64,000 nucleotides of DNA from Saxidomus purpurata. Its lineage: Eukaryota > Mollusca > Bivalvia > Venerida > Veneridae. Every line of letters starts with the position of its first letter. Positions within the stretch are counted from its first letter, which is position 1. Below the pieces are notes generated by a model. That model was not told the origin of the DNA, searched no databases, and saw only the letters and a list, made by a program, of their open reading frames with translations. The stretch covers positions 17,445,905 to 17,509,904 of the forward strand of contig JAFMSR010000017.1 in NCBI GenBank assembly GCA_022818135.1, given 5' to 3'. Below are positions 1 to 12,600 of this stretch, piece after piece. The translations under genes were made by a program, and so were the position numbers.

Positions 1-1317
1 AGGTCTATTGTCCTTCATACCGGTCAAAATGAGAAATAATTCAGCGAATCTAATATCTTTCAATGCAGTTGCTGTGTTTTAAGCTTCATTCTTGACTTAT
101 GATTATTATTGTTATTTTGAAGGGTATAACTTACGTCAAAGGGAAATGAAACAAGATTTTCTGTTAACGGGTCCTATGACTTTGTCCTTTCGCATAGTGC
201 CCAAACATACAAAAGGTATACAAGTAACTAGATACCATAGTAGTATTTTTTGTAGTCTCTTCAAATGCAATTAGGGGTTAAGGAGAAAGGGAGCGGAAAC
301 GATTTATGTTCTATCAAATGTCCTCTGTAACCTTGACCTTTTACGTACTGACCCTAAATAAATATATGCATGCATGCCGAAACTAGGAGTTTTTATGAGA
401 GTTGCGAAATCCAGTTGATTTATTTATACTTATTCATTATTGTCGGTTGTCAGTCCAGTCTTTTACTCCAGATGGAATAAACTGCGAACAGATAGGAAGA
501 GACTATGAGGAATTATCGTGTCTTGGCTGAGGACACTAACACCAAAGCACTAATGGGATCGAACCGGGAACTCTCCGATCCCAAACTGGCACAACTTGTG
601 TAGAGTGAAGCATACACAACTTTGTAGTAATGTTATCAATGTCATGCTGAAACTGTGCTGTATATCGATCTGCGTAAGTGATGATAAGCTTTCATTTCCT
701 TGCATTCCAGATCGGGATATCTGCAGGTTTTACCAGTGTTGGAAAATCTCATCTTACACCCCCCGTGTAAGATGACTCTCGTGAATTACTTGTGATGTAA
801 CGTTATAAACATTATGACGTCACTTTCCCAAACACAGCATCTGAATAACGTTTGTTTTTATATCAAAATGCATAAGAAAATGCAATAAAAAATCAAAGTT
901 TGCATTTAAATATTTTAAAGTGCAAGACGGTGTGCAAGAAAACGGTTCTACCATGAGATATTTGGTTCATATGGAAATATCCGTCACTTCGGGCAACAGT
1001 TACCCTCAGAAAAGGATATTTCGATCTGAACCGCGTGCTCATGGAAGAAACTTATACGTCACATTTGTTCTTGTTTATGTAAGGAACAGGTTTTAACGAT
1101 TGCATTCCGCGCTAGTTACTGCGAAAGTGCATGCTATTCTTAGCAACCTATTTATTGAAGTAGAGGCGCCAAATTGTAATATGCACAACAATACTTCATA
1201 TACATAGTTCAAAATCAAGCAACGAGTTTAGAACACACACGAACAAAGAAAAGTAGACGAAAAGGGGAACAATATGTCTGCACGTGTTTGAAAGACATAA
1301 TGAGACATAATTGTCAC

Positions 1318-1403
1318 CTGTGCGAGCATCCAAGGCTCCGTATCGTGACTGAAATGGTAACAACTGGCATCATGTCCAATCCATCCAGCTGGGCAGTCTA
1401 TTG
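1318..1403 (-). CDS. C-type lectin exon 2: start of lectin domain
   Basis: 86 nt. Acceptor tgtgcag, donor CACAG/gtgaca. With the base carried from exon 1 it reads 29 codons, with two cysteines spaced as the first CTLD pair and the GW...SCYxFS signature. Confidence 0.82.
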
Positions 1404-2055
1404 CTGCACAGTATAGTAAAAAAAGATTCCTATATTAAGTATAGTAACTGAGAACGGTTTATATATCATGAAAGTATATTGTCCTTTGTGGACAAGTTTA
1501 ATGGCATCCATTCTATAGCAACCGAACGAAAATCTGACGACAACAGATCGGTCATCTTAGGAGACATCAGAAATAGTTAAGGTAAGTTGATAGGAATTAG
1601 CTTCTTATAACTCATATTTAAGTTTATATGTAGCTATAAGACTCACTTACTTCAGATGTCCAAAATGATGAGGTCGCAATTGCTTTTAAACGTTTAACAA
1701 CTTTCTCTCTAATACTGGGTTATTAGGTGGCAATTATTGTATAGATTTGTAGCATTTTTTGTTATTTTATATAATTTACGTTCCAAGTAAACACACTTGG
1801 ACTCTTTTAGCACAATTTACTTTTCCTTACACATTGATAAAGGTTACACTATCTATTAATTATGTTCATTTTGTGATAAAATAAATTCCTTAAATGGAAT
1901 ACAGTAACTTAACTGTTACCGACAGATACAGTTTCAATGTTTGATAAATCAACATCGAATGAAAATATACTATCAACTTCAGTAACACTTAAATGATTAC
2001 CTGTGCCCGCATACAAGTAGCATATTAATGTGACCAAAATTAACAGACGTTTCAT
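1318..2055 (-). CDS. C-type lectin, 5' two exons (partial, runs off left edge)
   Basis: Two minus-strand exons join in phase. Exon 1 (2055-2001) encodes MKRLLILVTLICYLYAGT, a clear signal peptide, and ends in a GTAATC donor leaving one base. Exon 2 (1403-1318) follows a CAG acceptor, completes that codon and encodes the start of a C-type lectin-like domain: the motif CPAGWIGHDASCYHFS is the family's first strand (C-P-x-G-W...G-x-S-C-Y-x-F-S), followed by a conserved W and A. It ends at CAG/gtgaca in phase 0. Secreted CTLD proteins of this layout are abundant in bivalves and bind sugars in mucosal immunity; that role here is inferred from the family. The rest of the domain (WIGL, QPD/EPN-type and WND sites) is not in the window, so ligand type cannot be said. 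I found no further exon in 1-1317. Confidence 0.8.
2001..2055 (-). CDS. C-type lectin exon 1: signal peptide
   Basis: 55 nt from the ATG (18 codons plus one base). A basic start (MKR) is followed by a hydrophobic core LLILVTLICYLY. Donor ACAG/gtaatc. Confidence 0.8.
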
Positions 2056-2437
2056 GATTTAATCCAAACTTCTCTCGCCACTAAACTTTATCTATAAAGG
2101 TGATATATATGTGTAACAGGCCAGATAACGTGTAACTTGGTAAGTGGTCTCTCTCGATACGTTTAGATACCGTGTTCAAGCGGATGCGAAGAGCGCTTGA
2201 AATTACTCACGAAGAAAATTTTAAAAATCGACATGTTCAACAAATTAACAGGAAGGTTATTAATAATACTGTACTTTAGAACATCTCTTTACACAAAAAT
2301 TGGATACCTACATACTTGATATGGTAAATAGATTCTGCCTGCAATCGATAAACAAGCTCTTCGGCCTTTTTTTTTTTTTGTTTCAAACTGTTCTTTTCTG
2401 TATTGTTCAAGTTGTTCACGGAATGGTACTTTATTTA

Positions 2438-2593
2438 AGAAATAATAAATGTCTCCCTATATTTTATCGTTGAATAAAATATAGTCAGGAATTGGATGGA
2501 GATTCAATCACGAGGGTAGCACGAAATTTAATTATTCGCACAAATGACTGACTAATTTATCACGATAAAATATAGGGAACAATTATTATTTCG
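2438..2593. repeat. Hairpin element (MITE-like)
   Basis: About 30-bp arms around CCCTATATTTTATCGT (near 2455-2470) and its inverse ACGATAAAATATAGGG (near 2562-2578), extended by AAATAATAAATGT and its inverse. Two more perfect palindromes built on similar words follow at 2748-2779 and 2780-2808. Confidence 0.55.
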
Positions 2594-4140
2594 ATTCAAC
2601 ACGTTATTTTCTTTGAAAACAAGCCGAACTTTATTTAACGCGTAGTAGTACATCATTGTAACCTTAAAACGCGAGATACGATTGGACGCGCTTGTTTACA
2701 TACGTCACGTCGTTACGTCATTTAAGGCACGTCGTCCTTGGAAAAACGTGCTGTATTTTATCGTAAAATAAAATACAGGCTTTTCCCTATATGCTTATAT
2801 AGGAAAAGCAGCCGCTTGTGTTAGAATATATTATCACGACACAGCTTTCAAATGTCAGATTTTTATATTAAACAGAAGAACACGAAAGGTGTGAAGCGAT
2901 CATAGTACATGGCAAAAACAGGTTTTTACTTATCGTAGTTTTTTTTTCTCTAAATTAAAAGTAAGCATAAAAGAATATATACTATCTGGGTTTTAGTAAA
3001 TTAAACAAGATGTAAGTTATTGTTGTTTGTCTGTTACTTGTTCCTGATGTACGTCTGTTTAAGAGTGTATTGATTAAGTTTACTTTGTTGTCACGGTATA
3101 TCTTATTTTTTCAATTGCCACTAAAAGCACAACTTCAAACTCAAATAGGATGTATTGGTAACATTTCATATTATCTCTTCAAATACGAGAAGCAGTGACT
3201 CGATTCTTATCAAACTTGGTCACAATGTTTGCGCGTAAAATGTTTATACTTTGTATATATAGCCTACTATCCTAGGTCACGTTTATGGTATTTTTTTCTG
3301 ATTTTGAATACTTTCAACTTGTATTGTGTGTAAGCTTTTGCAAATATTATTCAGTCTTGTTTTGAAAGTATGGTGGAATTATTTACTGGTATTACATTGT
3401 ACCAAATGAAAAGCAAAAGGGTAATATCTCATCTAATTGCTGTACATGTACAATTGAAAATAAATTATAAAACAAAGCAAAAGGGTGGTGTTCTGAAAAT
3501 GTTTTTCAGACATTGTTTTATATGTACTTTTTAGTAGTGTTTTGTTTAGTCTGGTTCCCGACTTCCTATGATAGTACGTAGTAATAAGGGGAAGGAACTC
3601 CAGACTATGTTTTGTTCACATATTGTTATTTAGCTCGAGGCTATGTACGTATACTCTTGAAAATATACAATCAATGAATATACAAGCAAATTTTGATGCA
3701 AAGCATCAAAGGCGCTGCGCATGTTTTTAAACATGATTTAAAGGAATCAGTGTCATTTTAGAATTCAGTAAACAACCTATCAACGGGAAAAACCAAATAC
3801 ATTATGTTATACGAACGTTATCATAATAAGTAAAAAAACACATTTACACAGTTTAACCAAAAAATAAACGAATCATAAAACAACCTTCCGTATAATGGTA
3901 CGATAACGCCCATTAAACAAGGCTACAGCTCGTGGTCAGTAGACGGTTTTCGACGCAGACGAAACCCACGTGGTTTATTTTGTCTTTACTATTGGTCAGT
4001 TGTTAGCGATGCTTACATAACTTTCATCGAGACCCCATGTATCGCATAGTTAGGTAAACGGTCTTATTTATAATGCCACATTTTACTTTAGTATGTAGTA
4101 ATTAAAATGGGTTTTCATTAATTATTCACGTTGACAACAT

Positions 4141-4290
4141 ATGTATTTAAACTTCAAAAGTGTAGAGAAAGCAAAACAACTATCGAGACGTTTTTCTGAA
4201 CTTGATGAATCTGGCCGTAGGGTCCGTAAACAAAGCAATAAAAAAACCGTAACCTTCAAGTTTGTGGAAAAGTTATTAAATATCCTATGA
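4141..4290 (+). CDS. Possible small ORF, 49 aa, unrecognised
   Basis: Opens MYLNFKSVEKAKQLSRRF and ends FVEKLLNIL then TGA. It is rich in K, R, S and E, amphipathic rather than low-complexity, in otherwise AT-rich DNA. No homologue recognised, and no convincing splice sites. It could be a transposon fragment or chance. Confidence 0.2.
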   Translation: MYLNFKSVEKAKQLSRRFSELDESGRRVRKQSNKKTVTFKFVEKLLNIL

Positions 4291-4797
4291 ATATGTCAAA
4301 AGTTTTGAATTAACGGTCGAAGACGTATGCATCTGGTATAGTATTGTTTGTAATCAGTTAATACTATTTATTTATTCATTATAGGGAGTTTGTTCACACA
4401 TAATACATAGTTTTTAATTACAATAATAATGTTGGCTGCTCCCTATTCGATTATGCAACCCCATGGTACAAAATTAAAACCTATTCAATACTGGCACTGT
4501 GCTTCCGCACAGCGCCAATAAACAAGGAGAACAATGTATTGGAGAGTAAGTAAATGTAAGATGGCCGTATAGGTTAATATGTATGTTAAAAGGCAGCTTG
4601 CTGCTCATTCCACAAAAGAATTGTTGAAGAAAGTTTTTGTCCTTTGTGATTGCCGCATAGATTTTCTCTGCAAACTGATGCACGGGTCTGGATAGGAACA
4701 ACTTTGGCATTAAATGCATAAAAACATAAAAAATCAGATAAAAAAATTCTATACTCGTATATACCCCTAAGATATATGTGCTTCCGGTCTATTACAA

Positions 4798-5360
4798 GTT
4801 CTCGAGAAAATACTTTTTGTCTGAATTTGGTCATTTTTGTAGAAGAAGCACTTTTATCGAAGGAACTGCATTTGAAATGAAGTTCGTTTATTGCAAACTA
4901 ATTTTGTCACCGTTTTCTAGGCCAAATGAATCAAAATCGGTGATAAGTAAAAAGAAGGTCACAGAGAGTCAAATGTAAAGAAACGCCCCAAGTAATATAC
5001 ATTTCCTACTCATCAAGACAAAAAGACTGATGTATCAAATGGCCCAATTCTAGATCAAAGATGTTTCACACAAAAAAAACGTATTTTAGGGAATACCTTC
5101 TGTTTAATGCATTTTTCGAGAAAATATTTTTTGTGTCCGAGGAGAAGCACTTTTATCAAAGGAACTGCGTTTGAAATGATGCATGTTTATTGCAAAGTCA
5201 TTGTGTCCGATTTAGGCAAAATGCGTTAAAATTGATAGTACGTAAAATGTAGGTCACGGAAGGGCAAATATACAGATAAACACCAAGTATAATGCATTTC
5301 CGTAACCTACTCATCAAGACGAAAAGAATGTTGTATCACATTATTCCATTCTACAGGAAT
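4798..5360. repeat. Tandem duplication, two units of about 250-310 bp
   Basis: Both units share CGAGAAAATA, GAAGCACTTTTATC, AAGGAACTGC, TTTGAAATGA and CTACTCATCAAGAC in the same order, at about 4800 and 5112. They are diverged by substitutions and small deletions. Confidence 0.6.
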
Positions 5361-8300
5361 ACCTTGTTAACACCATAGAGACTACATTTGATACCCAATT
5401 TGCATGAACATTTTTCAGAACGTTTTTGTCATGATGTTTTGAATCCGGGACACCTATGATCACGAACTAGGTCAGCATGACAAATAAAAGAAAAAGCTCG
5501 TCAACACGATCTGACCTAGTTATTGACAGTAGGTGACCATTTTGCATTCAATCATCATGAACACGCATCCTAATATTTTTCTTGATCAGCAGTCACTCAC
5601 ATGACTGACAGCAATATAGGGAAAATATGGCTCTCTTGTTTTATTCATTTCATGTTATCCAGTTGAACACGATATTAAGCATTCTGATGAAAACTGCATC
5701 AACAACGTGGTATCTCACGTGTCCTTAGATAAGACTGAATGACCTTAATAACGGGCTTTCAAGAAATTTACAAAATAAATAAAATTATGCTACAAATTCT
5801 TCAATATTTTCTACTTCGTTTGACATGCCCTGTATCTACAGTAGTACTTTGACTTGAAAGCACGTGTTTCAGGGTCCTTGATCGGTGAAACAAGTTATAC
5901 AATATAGGATATGTAGGTATTCGTTCAGATTAGTAATTCTCAGGTGTCTTTCATATAGACGTTTTTCACATGTATTGCGGTGTTTGCACTCTCAACATGA
6001 TATCCCCTCGTGATTTTTTATATCACATTACACAGTATCATAACAGGCAGTGTCATAAGAAAAATCTACAGGGTAAAACATGACGCGCAATAGGAAGCCG
6101 CTAAACAGCGATCACACCTATGCATTCCACCAAATCATGAGGAGTTTGAAATCAGAAGCTCGAATCTACGGAGTGGGTAAATTGAGCACATTACATTTCC
6201 AACATTCTATTACACACATCCCATTAGATAGCACTAGTACATGCAGAAATAAATTATTCGAATTTGCCGTGGCGGAATTTTGAATCTCCGCTTTTAATTC
6301 GAAAACCATTGTTTGGTCAAAAGGTAGAACAAAACTCACGTTTGGCTGCGCCGAAAAGAAGAAACAAACAATAATCGTTTTAAAGTCTATTTTTATTTTA
6401 TCTATCTACCAGACTAAAAGCATTTTAAAATAAAGGTATCTTGTTTATTAACGTGACAATGAAGTTACAAGAAATCTGACAAAATCGTGATCTTTTCCAT
6501 ATAGCCATAATTTAAATTGAGACAACAGATTCTTTCAATCTAGACATTCTAGATTTCACAGTTTGCCCACTTCCTTTCCTAACATGTTGATCGTTAATGG
6601 AGGTGAACCTGCGATCACCAATTTTATCGTAAGGTTAGGTCCAAACACTCCCGTGACGCAGTATGTTACATGTCACAGCTTTTTAAAAGAATTTCTAGCA
6701 TGATCAAAGTCAGTCTCTGACGTGATGAAATGGATTCAATATCTATTATGCCGGTAAAATAAACTCATCAAATATATAAATAACATGTAATATTCTAAAA
6801 ATATTTCATAAATATATTGCATAAAGATAAACTTTATAAAGTGATACCTTCTAATAAAATATGCGCTCTAAATCAGGTTGGTTTTTCATTTTGTTTTTAG
6901 ATAAATAAAATGATGATGTAGATAAGCTGATGTTTTACAGTGTAAATACTGTATCGTTGTGCATTGCTCAAATATTTCTTGGAATCATATTATGTCACAC
7001 ATATACAGTTTTGTTCAGGATAATATAATGACTAAAAGCATTTAATATATAATATAAAATATGTAATAGAAATCGTGGACATACTATAGAAAAAACACAT
7101 CCTTGCTCCTGCGAAATTTGATTTACCAAAGAATGAGGCCCTATGATACTCACCCAATTTAAAACAGATCATCGGTTAAACATTATCAATTATGTATAAT
7201 TCTCGTAAACATTAAGAGTAACATTACATTAAGATAGCATCTGAAGTGATGTCTTAAACATTTTCACTTAAGTCCAAAAGTTGTAATCGTTATGATTCTC
7301 TCAAAAAAACAATGATTGTGAATAATGTTATCGTCTTTATAAACTATTATCATGGAACATTAATAATATTTCACTATGATGCAATGCACATTCTCTCTTT
7401 TAAATCATTTTCAATCTTTAATTCATCTAAGGAAATTGTTAATTTGAAGAAAAACCTTAAGATTTGACTTCAGATCCTACTAGAATTCTGGGTTGAAGAT
7501 GCCGGGGTATCAAATATTGTTTCAAACATAGCCTTGAGGTTTTATTTTGAGTTGGTGACGTAGAAATTTCTTTGTTGACTCCAGTTTACAACTCGATCTA
7601 CAGATCGTCTAGGTCAACTTTCATTCAAACTATCACAATATATGGGGAGAGGGAGATATAAGTAGAACCTATCACACATTTAAAAAAAATAAAGTTTGTT
7701 TATCACAGTCCTGTTATTCAACTAATGCCATTATAAAAACGTAAAATACTCACATAAAATATAACGTACAACCTGTCAATAAATCTGACAATAAATTAAC
7801 AAGAAACAATCTTTAAGCATTTATATAAAATGAACATATGGACGGAAATTTAATCCTTTGCAACTTTATAATACTAGCTGTGTGCAAATTAATATTTGTT
7901 TGCAATATCAGTTTGATAGTATTGTTGACAACCTTAAGTTTAAAAGTTTTGAAAACTATGTATTTTTGAATAGCTTCGTTTGACTCAATACTAGTAACAA
8001 TTCGTTTCAACTCATTCACAGTATCAGCAATGAATTCTTAGTAAAGCCTAGTTAAAAAGAATGATGTACAGGAATTTCAAATAAATATACAAATATATTC
8101 AAAGTTCTGCTATCAAGACCAGTCGATATTAAGACAAAATATTTCAGAACCAACCAAATGACCAATTTCAATAGTAAAAAGGTCTCGGTAACAGGACTGA
8201 TTCAGTAAAATAACCACTTCTTGCTTGTCCGAATGGTAGTCTTATCTTAGGAAATTTATTGAGAAAAGTAAAAAAATAGCTACAATGAAAATAACAAGTA

Positions 8301-9658
8301 CATGTGTTTTCATTATAAGTAAGTAAAAATTTCAAAACTGCATATCTACTAGATCTACAGTAGATAAAAATTAATTTTTCACAAACTGTGCATAGAAGGT
8401 AAAAAATTTTCAAAAGACCATTTTGTGAAAATAAAAGCAAGCAACATTTCTTTACAGCGTACAGAAGTGTGACAGATATAATGGATTAGTAAAGCATCCA
8501 ATACACTTTCAGGTATTTCAAAAAAGCATGCTATAAATATACTTAACGTACTATGACTCTATAAAATCTTAACATGATAAAGTGTAAAGTGGAAAGTGTT
8601 TTAAAATCAATATCACACATTTATATACAGAAGAATATACAGCTGATAAAATGTTTTACACATATTTTTCCGACGATACTGGTTAAATGTATGCACCTAT
8701 TTAAGTACAACAGCACAGTCAATTATTGTAGTAAAAGCACTAGTTTTTTCATGCACTTACAAACTTTTACGCCGAATGGCAGTTTTAGAAACCCTATTAG
8801 TAAGTCATAATTTCATGTAACTGTGGAGCTGACAAAGTTATGACAATGAAAACTTAAATGTATAAGGTAGAAGGTTGGGACAATTAAATAACAATTGTAG
8901 TAAACTCAACAAAAAACAATGTAAAACACACTATTAATTTTTACAAAATCTATCACCCATTAACAGAAACAGTTTTAAAAACATTTACCTAAACAGCAAC
9001 AAGTAACAAAATAAATATCATGTATTGCCTTGTTCATTGGAGATTTTTAAAGAAATTGATATAAATGGACAAAAAAGGCAAGTTACTATTATGAACAAGC
9101 AGGTATAAAAACAAAAGCACAAATGCAACTCACTAACCACTAAACTATATTTTTTAATAAAGTAACAGAAAAATGGAGCTTAAACACCCTTCGGCCATAC
9201 CTTCAGCAATGTTTACATTGTATTATGAAAGCAGATTTGTTTTAAACATCTAAAATAAATTGAAACAATATACTAAGTACTTAAATGAAAATATTAAAGC
9301 GAAATAAACATAATAATGTTTTTGCTATGAAGATATTAGCATTTACTCGTGTTCAGGCTGAAAAAATCTTCAATTTGAATAATTTAATCTTCGGCTTTTT
9401 TCTACAAATCAAAAATGCACTGATGCCCTTTAACTATTGCAAAGTTCCAACACGTTTACGCCAAACGAATGCCTGAAATGTTTGACGTCAAACGCTTTTG
9501 TAAACCTGGGCGTTCTTTCTATAGCAATGAGTATTACAATTAACATGTCGCATTTACAATATAAATCTAAGTAAACTACGTGGAATATTTCAGAGATCCG
9601 TGTGTCTTTGGAATGTTGTAGAGAAAAATACTTTCTGTTCCGTATGTACCGAAACTTG

Positions 9659-9681
9659 TCACTCATAGGCCTCGTTTTCAA
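9659..9681 (-). CDS. Membrane protein exon 14: C-terminus and stop
   Basis: Acceptor tatcttttcag, then VENEAYE and TGA, in the phase left by exon 13. The C-terminal N-E-A-Y-E resembles tyrosine sorting or PTB/SH2-type ligands, which fits a signalling or trafficking tail (inference). The 3'UTR continues toward 8.3 kb. Confidence 0.6.
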
Positions 9682-12600
9682 CTGAAAAGATAAAAATATA
9701 TAATTCATGTACGTATTTTCTGTGCTTGGTGTAAAGTGCAACAAATTTCAGGTTACTTCAGACAAAAGCTTTGCTCGACAGGTATTGTATTAGTAAACTA
9801 GTACATCTCATGTACATATGTTCACAAATGATGTTCATGCATTTTCTTTTAAGACAATTGTCTCTAATTGTATGACTTAATCAGTTGAATCTTGAACATT
9901 TCCGTTCTTTCATAACTGTCATTTTGGTGTGTAACATATGTTAGTAATCACCGCTCCTACATGTTACCTATTGGTAAATTAAACATCGTTACTTTCAAAT
10001 TTTTGTGTACGTCCTTATGGCAGATATTTTACAAGATGTTTGTTTTACAGTTCCTGTAAATTTCAATAATTTATGACTCCTAACTTTTGCACCTGTATAA
10101 GGAATACTGCACATTTTCGGGTTAAGTAGCGAAGCTATATAGAACAAGAAAATAATAACTGATTTCAATTTCTAAAAGAAATATGTTAATTATCATTTGG
10201 AAAATTTAAAGAAGACTTCTGCAATTTAATTATAAAATGTGTCTGTCTTCAAAACTGTGTTCATACAAAAGTTTTTATGAACAATAGATTCAACAGTTCC
10301 ACTGAAGCTAAACTGTAACTAATTATCATCATCTATACATTGATTCGACAATCCCCTCATCTAACAATACAAAGTTCAGCTAGTATAATTGTAAAATAAA
10401 TTGAATATGGTTACAATATGTAACATTTATGTAGAATGCATATCAGACAGAAACAAGCGCTAAAAGACGAACAAAGATAAATCATCAATATTTCAATATA
10501 TTTGTTATTGTGAGCAGTTATTATACTGCAAACAGTAGTAGTTACTAAGTTGTACTTGTTGATAAAATATTCCCCCTCAGTAGAGTAAGGTATCTTACAA
10601 GGGTGTCTTTACATTATTATCTATTTAACTTTAACTGTATTTATCAAACATGAGTAATTATAACTAAATATGAATTATTCAAATAATGATGATTTATCTT
10701 TGTGTGTGATTTTCACAGAAACAAAAAAAACTGCTATATTGAATAGAAAGAAAGAACAGCGAATCCGTATTTTCAGTTTTTACACAAAGTACCTGATAAA
10801 GCAGTTTTAAATCTATTTGTCAAGAATAAATAAAGATTTTGTGAACTAAAAGCTGGGCACTTCTTAAACTGATAAAAGGAATTCAACAACTAAATGTGTA
10901 GCTGACACAGTTCTATCACTTAATAATCATTTGATTTATTGTTTATTTCTTAGTTATCCTGTAGCAGGTACGACTATCTGTCCAATTGTGAACCAACATT
11001 ACATTATTGTCTGCCATCGACCAAAACTTTAAATCGAATTTTTTTTTTTAAAAGATGAGAATTTAAACCTATGTATAGTAGAAAGCGTATTATTTTTAGC
11101 CAAAAGAAGTAGCTTGAGCCCGTATAAATACTGGGTACCGGAGTGGAATACGTTTGCATAAGGCGTAAAAAAAATATGTTTGTTTCAGGTTTCCAGACCT
11201 ACACTATTTTTTTGCCCAGACGCTAGAATATTTTTTGCGTGTTAATATTTTTTAGCATAAATTCATCAAAATCTATGTTAAATTTGGTTTGTTTGAGAAC
11301 AAAAACAATCAAAAAAATAAATATTCCCTACCTACCTACCGTATTTTTTGAGGGCATGAAACCTGGAACAAACATGTTTTTATAGGCCTAAATAAATCGG
11401 TCCCTGGGTTTACATATTCTTTACTGTTCTACAAGAAAATTGTTCCTTATATTTTCCAGGTACCATACGTGCTGGAAGGTCGAAGATTCTTTGATTTCCA
11501 TTTTACTGATGATAAGGGGAGGGTATTTATTACACACATTCAGCGAGGTAATATATAAAAAAAATCCCTTGAATTTTCCAAAATACTCTCTTTAATAAAA
11601 ATATCATTTTACTTTACTATAAATATTTAAGGGTCTGAAATAACTTAACTTTCCAAGCATACATATAAAAAGATTGTATTTACTTCATTATGTCATGATA
11701 AGTTACATGATGCAAAGCCCAAAGACGACATTTTGACATATTAATTATTATAATGCAACAGTCCTATAGAGGAGGTAAGTTTGTTGTGTAGACACAAAAA
11801 ATTGAGAAATTGAGCAGAAACATGGAGTAAAAGCGCCAAAGAGTGTTCTTCCAAGGAAGATGATGAAAAAATAAATATACAAGTCCGAGTTACACCACTG
11901 AGTAAATTTTATAAAGCGTGAAGTTCTAATCAAATATCTCATTTGGATATAGGTCAACAACTATATCAAAAAGTAGACATAATATGTATTCCAAGTCGCG
12001 ACATAGACATCAACCGCTGTCAGTGAGCTTTTTTTCATTTTTCCTACCGATAATATAGCTAAGAACCATTTTATCATCCTGTAAATGATCATGTATATGC
12101 ATGTAATTTTGTTTCTCCACTACCTTTCACAACATTCAAGAACCTTAATGTAAGATTTTCTGGCAGATAACAAAAGAGTTAAAGAAAAATTCTTGGAATT
12201 CGCAGAAACTACCGTGTAGAAGTTCTAGCAGCTAATCAAAATAATCTGGTATAAAAATTGTAGCTAAATATTATACTTTGTATGTCTAATTCAAAGTGTA
12301 GCTCCACACATTTGTTCCTTTTGTTGGGAAATCTGGAGGAATGCAGGTATTTATTAATGTACATAATCAATATCATTACACAGCATAAACAACATCCTTG
12401 TTCATATAATAAAAAATAACGCATTTTTATCATAAAGTAGTCTTTGCAAATATGTGCATGCTTGCCCTTGTACTGTGCTTATATTTCATCTCCTTTCATC
12501 AAAGAATCACTATAAAATATGCAGCAAGGATAAATACGTGAATATTTCATGCACATACAAGCTTACTCAAGCTGCACACAACACAAATTGGTCATCATGG

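Larger units (their letters stand above)
2056..8200. other. Intergenic, AT-rich, no confident gene
   Basis: Holds a hairpin repeat at 2438-2593 with further palindromes at 2748-2808, a short inverted repeat at 3547-3606 (AGTCTGG...CCAGACT), and a roughly 310-bp tandem duplication at 4798-5360. A 49-codon open frame at 4141-4290 and a 67-codon frame at 6080-6283 are present, but I cannot show that either is a gene. Confidence 0.6.

Noticed and set aside
703..770. Short frame containing a Walker A-like GFTSVGKS
   Set aside because: Only about 20 codons, running straight into a hairpin (CATCTTACAC...GTGTAAGATG) and a stop. Coincidental motif.
6080..6283. 67-aa ORF MTRNRKPLNSDHTYAF...
   Set aside because: No family, no phase-matched partner exon to the right, weak splice context. 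Length is within chance for this composition.
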